From Nymphaea colorata (Eukaryota > Streptophyta > Magnoliopsida > Nymphaeales > Nymphaeaceae): a stretch of 64,000 bases of DNA. Positions 1 to 12,190 of the stretch are shown here, piece after piece; the stretch's first letter is position 1, and each line of letters opens with the position of its first letter. A program made the translations under genes and the position numbers. The stretch lies in contig NC_045150.1 of the NCBI RefSeq assembly GCF_008831285.2, forward strand, positions 806,001 to 870,000, written 5' to 3'. The notes under the pieces were generated by a model that saw only the letters and a list, made by a program, of their open reading frames with translations, had not been told where the DNA came from and did not search any database.

Positions 1-1542
1 CATATGTTTGAATGAACTAATTGCAATGGAGTATTAACCTTAATTTCCTTACCAAACAGTTTTTGTGTTGATTTTCCTACCAAGCAATGTTCATAGACAG
101 GTATATCAAATTTCACAAGTGATCCCAGTAATCCCTCACGTGTGAGTCTATTTATCCCCTTTTGTCCAATATGCCCCAAGTGAGTGTGCCAAGTTAACAC
201 ATCCATGTTTATATGTGTATTAAAACAATTACCATTCACATAGCATAAATGAAAACAAACATCCAACACAAAAAAAAAAAACCTTTTGATAGAACACGAT
301 AATAGATCACAGATTTTTTGAACAATATTACATGAGAATTTTTTTCAAAAAAACAAGTCTATAACCAGAAGTCAGTAAAGTGAAAGCTGAAACAAGGTTT
401 CGTCGAATATTAGGAACATGTAGTGTATCATACAACAGATGACTGTGTCCATTATATATAGATAGTTGATAGGTTCCTATACCACGAACCTCTGCATGAC
501 TGTTGTTCCTCAAGAACAACCATCTTCTTCCAGTAGAGATTTTCTAATATTCGACAAATGAACTATGATCACATGTGAGTGGCCCGTTGATCTCGAGTCT
601 ACAATCCATAAAGGATGCAATTCAATAGTTAGAGCACAACTAGAAACAAATGAATAAGCAAACTGGGTCAGCGAGATGCAAACCTTCTCTAGTTCATGCA
701 CCTTCTTAAGTTCAATGCATTTTCTCCCGAAGTAACCACAATTAAAACATTTTAATTTTCCCTTGTCTTTTTTTCTCTGCACTTTCCATGCGTCTTAGTT
801 TTCCATCGTACTTCTTCTTGCCCTATACTTTACTGTGGTTGTTCATCAACCTTTTTGACCAAATCATCCCTTCCGCTTGCGACACAAAACATTCCTAGAA
901 TTCTCGGCTATATTGGACTGATTATTGGACTTAGCAGCCTCAAGATGCTCATTTTCCAGTTCTAGGTGACAAGCAATCTCATCAAAAGTCTTTATTTTCT
1001 CATTATGAGTCTTATTAATTTTCATGTACTCCCAATTATTTGGCATTGACTTTTATCACTGCCTAAACTTATTGTTCATATTGGAGAACATGTCTAGCAA
1101 AAACTCTCTAATCATGTTGGCCATCTCCCTAAGATGCTGACTGACTCATGGTGTGTTGATGTTGTTTTTTATATGAGTCAAATTTGATTGCAAGCTTTCT
1201 AAGTTTAGTGGCTGAAGTGCCTCCAAATTTGTCTTTGAAAGCTATCTACATATGATGTGCAGTCTCATAATGTTCATATTCAAACATTATGCTATCTTGC
1301 ATTGAGCATAAAATTGTGACACGAGCAATAGTGTTCATGCATTTTCATGCGTTATAAGTTTCTATGTCTCTACGCCTTTGCTGACCATTCCCCTCATGTC
1401 TAGTCATAGCATGGTTCAGAGTGTCAAGGGATTCAACTTCCTCTAAGGCAAATTGGATCTTACGATGCCAATTGTCATCATTGTCTCCATTCAGTTTTTT
1501 AATGTGGACTAAATATAGTATGGTCTTACTTGGTGTAGCCAT
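1..1542 (-). pseudogene. Ty1-copia gag-pol remnant (gag, zinc knuckle, protease, start of integrase)
   Basis: Read on the minus strand from 1542 down, the translation gives copia domains in the usual order but in broken frames. The gag start is at 1542 (MATPSKTILYLVHIKKLNG). A later gag piece follows at 1046-864 (NWEYMKINKTHNEKIKTFDE). A zinc knuckle lies near 740 (CFNCGYFGRKC). A protease-like segment follows, reading WIVDSRSTGH where the active site is normally DSG-A-T-G. At 480-370 comes the segment normally found after the protease (LHVPNIRRNLVS). At 200-1 is the GAG-pre-integrase segment (WHTHLGHIGQKGINRL). One zinc-binding Cys of the last segment is replaced by Tyr (YEHCLVGKS). The element runs off the left edge, so the rest of pol and the 3' LTR are not seen. 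Several frameshifts and stops make it inactive. The family is clear; the exact limits are not. Confidence 0.8.
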
Positions 1543-2275
1543 CTTGTATGTAAAAAGATGGATCAACAGCTCAATCAGCCTTTGAAGTCGAGCCCCAATA
1601 TTGGAGGTTTGATCTTGATGGAACATCCAGAATTGTTCTTAATGTGTGTCCAAGCATATTCACAATTAGATAGCATATCTATGTTTAGATAATGTCATGT
1701 TTTATTTCATAAGATGTGGAATCGAAATGTCATTATAATCGAAATCATCTCCCACTATTCTAATAATCCAAACCATGTAACTAATTAGTAAACCCTAACT
1801 TTAATACACAATTAGAGTGAGCTTAAACCTAAATGTATCTCATTCAATAGATAACCGTGATAATATAAAAGAAAATGAATAAATGTCACTCGTTTAGAAA
1901 TTTATGAATTGTATTAAAAATAAGTCCAAAGCCAAGATATGTCTATCATTATTGACAAAAAAAAGAGAACAAAGTCATAATCATCAAACTTAGGCAAATA
2001 AGAAGCAACTAGACAACTATAACTATATCCAGGGAACAATCATACAACTCTGCGTATAGATGGGCAGTTTCTAGAAAAGTTTGCCTGTTCCCAAATACTC
2101 TCTCGAATGCTCGAATGTCTTGCACTTCTTGCTAATGATGCATGGACTGCACCTCCCTGTCATTCCCTAAAAAAAAGTGTTGCATTTTTCATTCTTAAGA
2201 ATGGAATAGTATATATGAACATCTTGGAATCGGGTTCGTCAAAATACTTTCTTTATTCAGGACTCAACCTCGTAT
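1543..2275. other. AT-rich spacer between two copia fragments
   Basis: Low-GC sequence with no supportable gene. By position, part of it could be the untranslated leader or 5' LTR of the copia remnant to the left, but I could not identify LTR ends or a primer binding site in it. Confidence 0.4.
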
Positions 2276-3250
2276 TCAATGTTGTGTTACTACGAATAGT
2301 GTTTTTTTTTTTTCATGCCTAAGCAAATCATTTTCTTTGAATTGAGCCCAATCATCTGGAAGAGAATTCAAGATTGCATTCACTTCCTTCTCTAAGATCA
2401 AAAAATCCCATTCTTTGTCATCATAAGACAAATTTATCATCCATGATCGCAATATGATTACACATAGAATGTATAGCACACTTTTTATAGTTTAAAAAAT
2501 CATCAAGCACTTGCTCTGAGGAGATATATCATATGATGTAATAGGCTCACTAATGTTGTCCACTGACTGCAGTGATGCCCGTGGGTTGGAGATCTCATCA
2601 CTTTTATACGATCCATCTATTGTACCTGACATGGTGACTATATGCCATAAAAGAAAGCTAAACATTGACTAAGGCATACAAGTCAATTCATGGCAGTAAG
2701 TGTTTGAACAAGATCAAGTAAAATGTTTCAATAAATGTTGAACAGCTAAATTTGGACAAGTGCATAGTATCAAGATATAAGTCCAAATAAATAGGTCTAT
2801 AACATAAACTTGGATCCAAAAAAAACATTATGAAATGGGTCCATCAGTAACTATCATGTACTACTAGATCAAATAATGGATCAAAAAAAAAAATAGCATG
2901 GATATCAAAAACATGGTGCCATTATATCAAGAATGGATACATAATTGATAATCCATATTATCAGAATGAGATAAAATGGATGTATTGAGATGGAACTCAA
3001 ATCAACTATGGTACCAAATTTTAGTATCATAAATATGTACCTATGAGCAGTCAAGATCTGATCCAAAATCCAAATAAAAACCACATTTGAATGACCACCA
3101 TGCATATTAGATAAATAAAAAAAAATTACATATGGATCTGCATTAAAAAAGAAGTACATTATTTATGACATAAGGTAGTAACTTGGCTCTGATATCAATA
3201 ATAGATAAAAGCAAAAACAGAAATAGCAATGCATGCATACCTTAGTTTGT
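2276..3250 (-). mobile_element. Second copia fragment: gag piece, leader and primer binding site
   Basis: On the minus strand, 2560-2330 encodes a copia gag piece in two frames. It reads SMCNHIAIMDDKF and then VNAILNSLPDDWAQFK, which matches the M-x-HI ... V-x-AIL-x-SLP-x-x-W pattern of UBN2-type gag. An upstream ATG near 2632 begins MSGTIDGSYKSDE. At 3184-3197 the minus strand reads TGATATCAGAGCCA, one base from the initiator tRNA-Met primer binding site TGGTATCAGAGC, so the 5' LTR should lie just above 3197. This gag piece overlaps in homology with the gag of the fragment to the left, so the two are separate insertions. Most of gag and all of pol are missing. Confidence 0.6.
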
Positions 3251-4048
3251 TGTTTTAGGCTGTAAAGTCGCTGACAGCTCGACAGGGACTAGTTTTCACT
3301 GTGTTATGGAAAAACCTCTATGCCCACAACCCTTACCATATCAAGGATCAAACTTTCTCTTCCTTATTCATTATCCCTTTCAGTAACCACCCAAAATCAT
3401 GGTAGACAAAAACAAATGGTTATTGTAACTCCTTTTGGGTTACTGTATGCATTTTAGATCCAACCCATCATGGGCAGATCAAGATCTAAAATCCAACAAT
3501 ATGTAAACTTCTGCTAACTATAGTTAAAAAGCTCAACTCTATGTGATCAAACTTTCATTAGGGCTTGCTTGAAGGAAACCTCATCACATGCACTGGAAAG
3601 TTTTCCATAAACCAATCTATAAGGTGGGGCTTGCCTCAAGTCAATATGTAATACTAACTGAGCTTTTATGGGTGTTTTGCCCTCCAAGCATGCCATGAAA
3701 AGGTAGGATGGTGCCATATGCAAAGTTGAGTACTTGAACCTCAAAGTTTGAGAATTTATGTACCTACAAGGAGTGCACGTGGGGTTGAAGACCACAAGTA
3801 GGAACTATGGTTGGTAGTTGTATGCTAAAGGAAGCTTCCATTGCCTTGACTTTCCACTTACGCACACATCTTAGCAAACACAAAGTGAGGGTCCAATTGG
3901 CAAGAGAGGATAGGACTAAAATGCTAAGGCAGGAAATGGAAATTCCTTATATATAAGAATGCATGTAAGTGTGATTGGTGAGAATCTTTTGTTTGTGTTC
4001 ATCTTATTTCTAGCTTGAGTATCAATACCATATTCTTTGTTTCATAGC
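3251..4048. other. No recognisable gene; possible LTR remnant in first part
   Basis: 3200-3560 is where the 5' LTR of the adjoining copia fragment is expected, but I found no second LTR for comparison. The rest has no recognisable coding or RNA gene. An 82-codon minus-strand frame at 3547-3795 resembles nothing I know. Confidence 0.35.
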
Positions 4049-4448
4049 TAGGGATGTCAATGCAACAGATAGATGTACCTTTAACATGTCGGATTCAAAT
4101 ACATACACATATATGAATACAAATCTATTTTGTAAACTCATATGTGAATCCATATCTGATTTTTAAACTGAACCAGAATAACATTACAATATGTTACTAA
4201 AACCTGCTTTCAAGTTGTGTGGACATTGAATATAAGATATTTATTTATAATTGTGTGCAATCTGAATATAAATCCAATCAGATATTTACTTGGAACCGCA
4301 CACGAATCCAAATCCAAACATATGTCATTTCTCAAATTTGAACCTGATTTGGTGGTTTAATTGGATGTAATTTTTTTTTTCTATATCTGATTTTTTTTAA
4401 GCAGTATGATCACATATCAAATCCAAATTAGATTTATTGACATCCCTA
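4049..4448. mobile_element. Small inverted-repeat element (MITE-like, GATGTCAA family)
   Basis: The left end TAGGGATGTCAATG and right end ATTGACATCCCTA are inverted copies, and 400 bp of AT-rich sequence lies between them. The interior repeats degenerate GGATTCAAAT / AATCCAAATC words. No clear target duplication is visible (flanks TTCATAGC and TTTTTAAC agree at about five of eight bases), so the copy is old. Similar ends or interiors recur near 24.5, 53.2 and 62.4 kb. Confidence 0.65.
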
Positions 4449-6712
4449 TTTTTAACTCTTCTAGTTTTGGTTGAGCTCTTATTTTTTTAGCATATTGTGA
4501 TTTTTTTGTAGATGGAGGATGGAGGCTCTTGATGTCTAAATGCATATATGGTTTGTCTTTATCTATGAGAACCTTACACTATGGCATCATTGCACTAGAA
4601 TGCTATTGAAAGCTACAACTAGATAAACATGCCCTAGATCACAACCATCTTTTTTAAAGGTTGATGGTTCAAATTATTGGTCAAGTTGCATTTGCTAATA
4701 TATAACAATAAACAATTAGCTACAAGGGATTTTTTTGCCTGATGAAAGACCCTTCAAGAAAGAAAATCCTATAAGAGCCCTAATGCTCAAAATCTTATGA
4801 AAGGAAAATGTCATAAGCTAGCCAAAAAAAGGTACAGCCAAGACTTGATTCAATGCCTTCAATATGATACCCTCATAGCCCTCTCATGCTATATATGAAT
4901 GGCATGTCCCTCTCTTCCAAAATGCTTTACATGAATGACCTGTTGCAACCACCTTATAATTTGATTGTTCCTTCATCTAGTCAGTGATGACTTATATAAT
5001 GGTATTAACTTTTTCTTCTTTTAAAATTTTTCATTCAGGTCAAGTGGAACTTCAACAATTTTTCCATTATCTTAAATATACAGTACATGGGTATTTGTAG
5101 GGAAGAGATGGAGATGACTTTTTTGACATTTGACGGTCCAACGATGAATAGAGAAGTGGGGACATATCTAGGATGATTTGTTTAGGAAATAAAACACTAA
5201 AAAATAATTTAATAATCATTTAAAAAATATAACACTCAAAATCATTTAAGAATGAGTACAACGATAGCAAAATGAAGCAGAATCAACACTTAGTATTTAT
5301 TGGCACAAATACCTAAACCAGCTATAATTTAGCCTTAATAACTACATATATCTAATGTGAATAAAGATTTCAAATACCTTGTTGAATTAGCCAATCATTT
5401 ATAATTTAACAATCATCAAGAATGCTCCTTCAATAATGTGGTTGCTAATATAATTGGGTTTGGGATGAGAGCCTCCCAAGTTATGCTTACATTTAACACA
5501 TTAAAAGAAAAGAATAATTTCATGCACATTTAAACATAAACTGAATTTATATGCACATTTAAGATAAACTATAAAGTTATTCTGATTGTTAGATTTTATT
5601 GTTTGAAAAGGAAACAAAAAACAAAAATCTTAATTTAATGTGCCATCCAGATTGATGAATGTGATATGTTGGCAGTTGTTTTGGGTGAATGCAATCATTT
5701 GCAAGGACTTCGAGTACATTGGTGATATGACATTCTTTGACACAATATATAAAAGGCATAAGTATTTGATGTGTTTTTTATACTATTTATGGATGTATAA
5801 CAATTTTTTTGGTTTTGGTTACATGTTGTACCAAAAATAATTGTTGGAGGTTTAAAGAATGGTTAAATACAATGAATACTAATGTTTCATTACATTTCAA
5901 ATAATAATGTCATGATATACTCAACAATCAAAGTAGTATGCTATTGTATTATGAATAAGTTTTGCACATGACAAGTTGACAACAAGTATATTAATATTTG
6001 GATGATTGACTCAAATATGATTCAATTTTTAAAACTAAACAAAACATTCATTTCCATTAATAAAAGACTGTTTAGTATATTAGAAATAAATGGAACATGA
6101 TGATGACACTATCATATCCACTTTTTCATATAAGGAACTGATCTTTGAAAAGACCATGCCAATTTGATCTAACCTAATTATAAATGATACATTTATAGTG
6201 GAATACCTACAATCCAATATAGAAAGAACATGAATTTGTATTTTTCCAATTATGTTTATGTAGAAATTGCAATGTACCTTTTTGTGGAAAAGACAAACAA
6301 GCATCAACGGAAGGCACCATGTCAAAAGGGCACTTGAATTCATTATGAGTGACATTGTAGTGATTTGTAGAACTCCTAGTACCATGTAGCCTTGCTCATA
6401 AGATATTTTTCTTTCCTCTATTAAAGTTTGAAAAGTTAAAAAAGTTAGTCACAACTTTAAACTGTTTGCTAAGTTCGAATGTGAAGGCAATAATGTTGTC
6501 ATATTATGCAATGTAAAGCACATATTGAAAAGTAAGTGTATAAAAAGAACACCTTTTGCATATGAGGAGAACTTAGTAATTATGTAGATACATATATCCC
6601 TTAAGGAAATAGCCTAGCATTGTATTGCTATCGTATGCTTGTTAAATTTCATGTAGGACTTTTTCAATAGGTATTTGAAATTATACATCCTTATTTTACA
6701 CTTCCATTTATG
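4449..6712. other. AT-rich intergenic DNA, no gene seen
   Basis: Very AT-rich. Short open frames here (for example 5640-5840 plus and 6080-6385 minus) have no recognisable domain and look like chance frames. No RNA gene was recognised. Confidence 0.5.
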
Positions 6713-6717
6713 TAATG
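6713..6717. other. Target-site duplication TAATG (left copy)
   Basis: TAATG directly precedes the LTR start TGTTACG and is repeated exactly at 12186-12190 after the other LTR end CTCAACA. Five bp is the usual copia integrase stagger. Confidence 0.93.
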
Positions 6718-6943
6718 TGTTACGTTGAGAGGTAGAGAAGAACGAAAGGAAGGAGGAGAGAAAGGTAGCAGCAGAAAAACGTCCGGCTGCTCCTCTTTTC
6801 ATTAGACTAAATAATATTAGGGTTAAGACTAACCCTTTACATAAAGAGTCCACCAAAATATTAAAAATTTAGAAAGCTACCTAATACTAAATACCAAAAC
6901 ACATAACACTTTAAATATCAAAAAGCAACACGTTTTCTCAACA
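6718..6943 (-). repeat. 3' LTR of the copia element
   Basis: 226 bp, bounded by TG...CA when read on either strand. On the minus strand it begins TGTTGAGAAAACG and ends CTCAACGTAACA, so its ends also form a short inverted repeat (TGTTGAG/CTCAACGTAACA). It differs from the other LTR at about seven positions, five of them transitions. Confidence 0.95.
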
Positions 6944-6956
6944 CTCCCCCTCAAGC
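6944..6956 (-). other. Polypurine tract
   Basis: On the minus strand a purine-rich run ending GAGGGGGAG lies directly against the 3' LTR. The gag-pol stop codon TGA (6951-6953) lies inside this tract. Confidence 0.9.
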
Positions 6957-9900
6957 TGGAGCATAGATGTCTATCATGCTCAGCTTGCTACAACACTTCT
7001 TGAAATTGGATATTGGAAGAGCTTTGGTAAATATATCTGCAGGTTGGTCTTCAGAAGCAACATACTCAGTAGAAATAATCCCTGCTTGGACTAAGTCTCT
7101 AATGTAATGACAATCAACTTCAATATGTTTGGTCCGCTCGTGGAAGACCAGATTATTTGCTATGTTAGTAGCCGTTTTATTATCACATTGCATTTTTATA
7201 GGCATCTCAACCTGAATTCCAAGACCTTCTAGCATGCCTTTCACCCATGTTATCTCAGTGGCTGTTTGGGTCATGGCTTGATATTCTGACTCTGCACTTG
7301 ATCGAGCAACAACAGCTTGTTTTTTACTTCTCCAAGAGACTAAGTTGTCACCAACAAAGATACAGAATCCTGTAGTGGACTTTCTGTCATCAATTGAGCC
7401 TGCATAATCTGCATCAGAGTAAGCTTCTATCTGAAGTGAGGTGCTTCTTCTAAATAATAGACCCTTCCCAGGGGAGCCTTTTAGAAATTTCAATAATAAC
7501 AGAGCTGCATCCCAATGGGCTTTCCTCGGCTTGTCCATAAATTGGCTTAGTTTTTCCACAGCAAATGATATATCAGGTCTAGTAATTGTTACATATAGTA
7601 GCTTTCCAATGAGAGACCGATATGATTTGCTATCAACAGGCTCAGATTTGTCATCATATAAATGAGTACGAGAATTCATAGGTATAGAAGCTGGTTTAAT
7701 TCCAGTCATACCTATTTCGTGAAGCAAATCAAGAACATATTTTCTTTGAGAAAGGACTAGACCTTCTTTGCTCATTGCCGCTTCTATCCCTAAGAAGTAA
7801 CGTAGTGAGCCAAGATCTTTAGTAACAAAATGTTGCTGCAAATATTCTTTTGTGTCCTATATTTCTTGTTCATTGTCACCAGTTAAAATAATATCATCCA
7901 CATATACCACCATAACAACTATACCTCTGGAGGTCCTTTTTATGAACAATGAATGGTCTAGAGGAGATCTCTGGAACTCAAACTTAGACACAACTTCACA
8001 CAACTTCTGAAACCATGCTCTAGGACTCTGTTTCAAACCATATATAGCCTTCTTTAACAGACATACCTTGGTACACTCCCCCTATTTGTCAAAGCCGGGT
8101 GGTTGCTGCATATAAACTACTTCAGTTAAATCCCCATAAAGAAAGGCATTTTTAACATCGAGTTGGTACATGTTCCAACCATAATGAACTGCAATAGATA
8201 TAATAAGTCATATAGTGCCCAAACGTGCCACAGGAGAGAAGGTTTCAAAGAAGTCAACACCATATGTCTGTGTGTACCCTTTTGCTACCAAACGTGCCTT
8301 GTAGCACTCAACTGTACCATCTGAGTTGTACTTGATAGTAAAAACTCATTTCGAGCCAACAATATCTGCCTCATAAGGAGGTTCAACGAGATCCCAAGTG
8401 TGACGAGATATGAGAGAATCCATCTCCTCCTTCATAGCCTGGTACCACTTAGAGTCCAACATAGCTTGTTCATGTGAAATAGGAATGGATGTAGCTGACA
8501 AGGCATCAATGAATTTGCACATATGATTTCCCACATGGGTTGTACTAACAAACTTAGAAAGAGGATGAATTGTACATTGTCTAATCCCCTTACGCAGAGC
8601 AATAGGTAATTCATCAGGAACTGGAGCATTAAGGGAACACTCAGGCATGTTATGTAATTCAAAACTACTTACCTCCTGAGAGCAAGATGGTGCTGGGTCA
8701 TTAGATGATGGATTTCTTCTTGAATATGTAAGAGGAGGATCTTTAAACCGAGGGATGGAGGGTGATGATGAACAAGGAAGGGACTCAAGAGGAATTGGAG
8801 GAATTGGAAGTGGAACCGAAGATGGCATCTCAGACTTAGGATTTGAAGTACGTGCAAGAAAGTATGGAGATGACTCGAGAAAGGTTACATCGGCACTGAC
8901 AAACTCTCGATTAGATATAGGATCAAGGCATCAATACCCCTTTTGATTTTTTGAGTATCCCACAAACACACATTTACTTGCTTGAGCAGCCAGTTTATCT
9001 CGATTGGGACCAAGTTTATGGACAAAACATGTGCACCCAAATATACATGGGGGTAACGAAAATAAAGCTCTATTTGGGTATAGAATTTGTATTGGAATTT
9101 TGTTGTCTATGGAAGATGATGGCATTCTATTTATTAGGTAACCTGCAGTCAAAATTGCATCTCCCCAAAATTTGGAAGACATATGAGAATGAATCATGAT
9201 GGTGTGGGCTACATCCAACAGATGGCGATGTTTTCTTTCAACTACACCATTCTGTTGAGATGTGTGAGGGCATGTAAAATGTGGAACAATACCTAGAGAT
9301 TTATAGAATTCAAGTAAATGAGAGGATTTGAACTCGAGAGCATTGTCAGTGCGAACAACCTTGACACAAGAATTAAATTGAGTTTTTATTTCCAATATGA
9401 AAGATTTCAAGATACAAGGAGCTTCAGTTTTGTCTTTCATCAAAAACACCCAAGTGACACGAGAGAAATCATCAACAATAGAAAGATAATAACGAGACGA
9501 CAACCGACTTGGAACCCGACTAGGCCCCCAAACATCAACATGGACTAAATCAAATAGACATTGACTAGACTGACTTTGACTCGATGGAAAGGAAGTACGA
9601 CAATGCTTGCCCAGTTGACAAGCTTCACACTCGATAGACGTTGTGGAAGAGATTTGAGGACACAGCAGCCAAAGTTTAGGGAATGAAGGATGACCCAATC
9701 TGAGATGCCACTAGAAGGCACTTGAAGTAGAATCAACATGGAATGACGCCTCCTTAGGGGATGTATCCAAGATGTATATTCCATCTATCTCATGGCCTCC
9801 ACCAATCTTCCTCCCAGTCGATAGATCCTGAAATACACAAGTACCCGAGTAAAAAATAACTCTGCAATTCATCTCTTTTGTTAGTTTGTTTACAGATAAT

Positions 9901-11192
9901 AAATTCTTCGGGAATTCAGGAGCATATAACACATCATGGACATGTAAAGAAGAAGAAAGATAAACATCTCCATGTCCTTCAACTGGCGATAGTCTTCCAT
10001 CCGCCAAACGAACATATTGAGGAGAATCAAATTTCTGCAGGTTTGAAATACTAGCATCTCCACAAAAGTGTTTAGATGCTCCAGAATCAATTATCCAACA
10101 ACCACTAGAAGTAGAGTTACCTGCAGAGTACGTTGAACTTGTGACAACTGTAGATGCCGATGAGGTAGAAGGAGTAGCATTAGACCTATGCTCCATAATT
10201 AAGTCAATTTCAGCTGGACTTAAATTAAGAGATGTAGCATCTACAGAAGCAGCAGTGGGATTCGCCTTAGGAGCCATACTGACAGGATGTGTATTTGAAA
10301 TAGAGCTGGATGAAGATGTCACAGACGAAAAAGTGGATGAGTTAGGTTTACCCACTTTATTCCAGCACCTATCCTCTAGGTGACCAAGACGACCACAATA
10401 TGTGCACTGAAGTCTTCCACGTCCTCCAGGGCCTCGGCCTCTTCCTCTACCACGAGAAGAATATAAACCACCTCTTCCTCCCCCAAATGAGGCAAGGGCA
10501 GATGGCTACGAGTTGTTTGAGGAAGGAGGAAGAGTAATAGCCAATCTGTTTAGTCTATTGAAGGCCTCATCAAGATCGAGAAAATCAGAGCCTGTAAGCA
10601 TTTGAGCCTTGGATGCAGAATAATCAGAAGATAGTCCAGCAAGAAATTTAACCACAATCATTTGCTCCATGTGAGATTTGAGACAATGCTTATAGGGTGG
10701 TTTTAAGGAATTCATCTTTTCATAAGTAAACTTCAACTTTGTAAAATATTCTGTCAAATCCATGTCACCTTGCTGCATTTGTAGCAATTATTGCTGAACC
10801 TGTAAAATTTTGTTGATATTTTTATCTTGAGAATACGTCTGCCGAAGAGAATTCCACATATCTTTGGCTGTATTATAATAACAAAGTCCTGCTGCTATGT
10901 GGGGCTGAGTGCTATTCATAAGCCAAGCACTAATAATGTTGTTTTCTTCCTCCCACCGTGCGTATTTACCAGTTTTTTCAACTGGTTCATCTTCTTCTAA
11001 TATATATTTCTTCCCATGTCCAACAACAGACAACATGAAGGTTCTAGCCCATACATCATAGTTGGCTCCATCAAGTTTGACAGTAGATCCAAACGAAAAA
11101 GGATTTGAGAAAGCTTTGTACTCAACACTTGCCTCTAAGTGTTGATTTCCAGATTCAGTTCTATCAAATTGTATAGATCTATTTGCAGCCAT
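6951..11192 (-). pseudogene. Copia gag-pol, one frame of 1414 codons with eight internal stops
   Basis: Start ATG at 11192 (MAANRSIQFDRTESG) and terminal TGA at 6951-6953 are in the same frame with no frameshift. Gag UBN2 region is at 11192-10506. An RGRGRGRG-rich stretch and zinc knuckle CTYCGRLGHLEDRC (CX2CX4HX4C) follow near 10420-10380. The protease motif WIIDSGASKHFCG is near 10100. Integrase is at 9713-8931, with catalytic Asp in VDVWG, Asp in RTDN and Glu in QQNGVVERKH. Reverse transcriptase is at 8350-7400 with YVDDIIL near 7890. RNase H is near 7420-7100, including EAYSDADYAG and SSAESEYQAM. Internal stops lie at about 10788, 10503, 9714, 8928, 8364, 8197, 8083 and 7858. Each can be explained by one C-to-T or G-to-A change (CAG/CAA, CGA or TGG to stop). 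All key active-site motifs remain readable. Confidence 0.93.
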
Positions 11193-11947
11193 GATAAAAC
11201 CACGAAATCAGGCCCACTATAGACTGAAAATCAACCTGTGACTGAAAAAAAACTCTGCACCACATGCCAGGCAGATCAGACGTTATATATTTTTGATAAT
11301 CAATGTCTGAAAATCAAACCTCCACACGCCAGGCAGATCAGACTTTATATATATTTTTGATAATCAATGTCTGAAAATCAAACCTGAAACAGAAAAAACA
11401 ACGTCTGATCTAATATATATATATATATATATATATTTATTTATTTATTTATTTATTTATAATAACATCCACTGAATCAGATCTGATCAACACCAACACG
11501 TTGCAACGACGCCACCTAGATCTGATACACTTCTGTATTCAGATCTGAACTGTTTCGAACAAACAAAAAACAACAACCTTTTTTTTTTACTGCAGATCTG
11601 AACCAACAAAAAAACAGCAATGTCGACCTTCAGATCTGAACCAAAACAGCAACTAGTCGACTTCGACCTTCAGATCTGAACATCAACAGCAACACATCTT
11701 CTTCAGCAACATGAGGGACTTCGACCTTCAGATCTGAACGTCAACAGCAACACATCTTCTTTAGCAGCAACATAGGGTACAGATCACGTCTCTACATGAA
11801 GAACGTGATCTGGACCTTTTTCTTTATCAAGCAGTCCCACCGACAGCAGCAACCTTAGACGCCCAACTTGATCGAGAATGATAGGAAGAGGAAAGGAGAG
11901 AAAGAAAAGCTACGGGAAACCCTAGACGTCACAGCCCTAGGACTCAA
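11193..11947 (-). repeat. Copia untranslated leader with internal tandem repeats
   Basis: 755 bp lie between the PBS and the gag ATG. Near 11266 and 11328 a unit of about 62 bp beginning GCCAGGCAGATCAGA is repeated. Near 11659 and 11717 a unit of about 58 bp containing CTTCGACCTTCAGATCTGAA is repeated. At 11412-11460 is (TA)n followed by (TTTA)n. CAGATCTGA recurs throughout. No open frame of note. Confidence 0.8.
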
Positions 11948-11959
11948 GCTCTGATACCA
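11948..11959 (-). other. Primer binding site for initiator tRNA-Met
   Basis: The minus strand reads TGGTATCAGAGC, the standard plant copia PBS complementary to the 3' end of initiator tRNA-Met. It sits directly next to the 5' LTR. Confidence 0.95.
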
Positions 11960-12185
11960 TGTTACGTTGAGAGGTAGAGAAGAATGAGAGGAAGGAGGAG
12001 AGAAAGGTAGCAACAGAAAAACGTCCGGCTGCTCCTCTTTTCATTAGACTAAATAAGATTAGGGTTAAGACTAACCCTTTACATAAAGAGTCCACCAAAA
12101 TATTAAAAATTCAGAAAGCTACCTAATACTAAATACCAAAACACATAATACTTTAAATATAAAAAAGCAACACGTTTTCTCAACA
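11960..12185 (-). repeat. 5' LTR of the copia element
   Basis: 226-bp partner of 6718-6943. Transcription of the element would start here and run toward lower coordinates. The PBS directly abuts its inner edge. Confidence 0.95.
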
Positions 12186-12190
12186 TAATG
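12186..12190. other. Target-site duplication TAATG (right copy)
   Basis: Exact partner of 6713-6717, immediately outside the right LTR. Confidence 0.93.

Larger units (their letters stand above)
6718..12185 (-). mobile_element. Structurally complete Ty1-copia LTR retrotransposon (5468 bp)
   Basis: Two 226-bp LTRs (6718-6943 and 11960-12185) flank a gag-pol unit. The 5-bp target duplication TAATG is intact on both sides (6713-6717 and 12186-12190). On the minus strand the order is 5' LTR, PBS (11959-11948), leader, gag, protease, integrase, reverse transcriptase, RNase H, PPT, 3' LTR. This integrase-before-RT order defines copia. By eye the LTRs differ at about 7 of 226 positions (roughly 97% identity), so insertion is fairly recent compared with the other elements here. 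Eight in-frame stops disable gag-pol, so it could only move with proteins supplied in trans. Confidence 0.95.

Noticed and set aside
6744-6856. Minus-strand frame across the left LTR as a gene
   Set aside because: It lies within the 226-bp LTR, which is repeated at 11960-12185, and encodes nothing recognisable.
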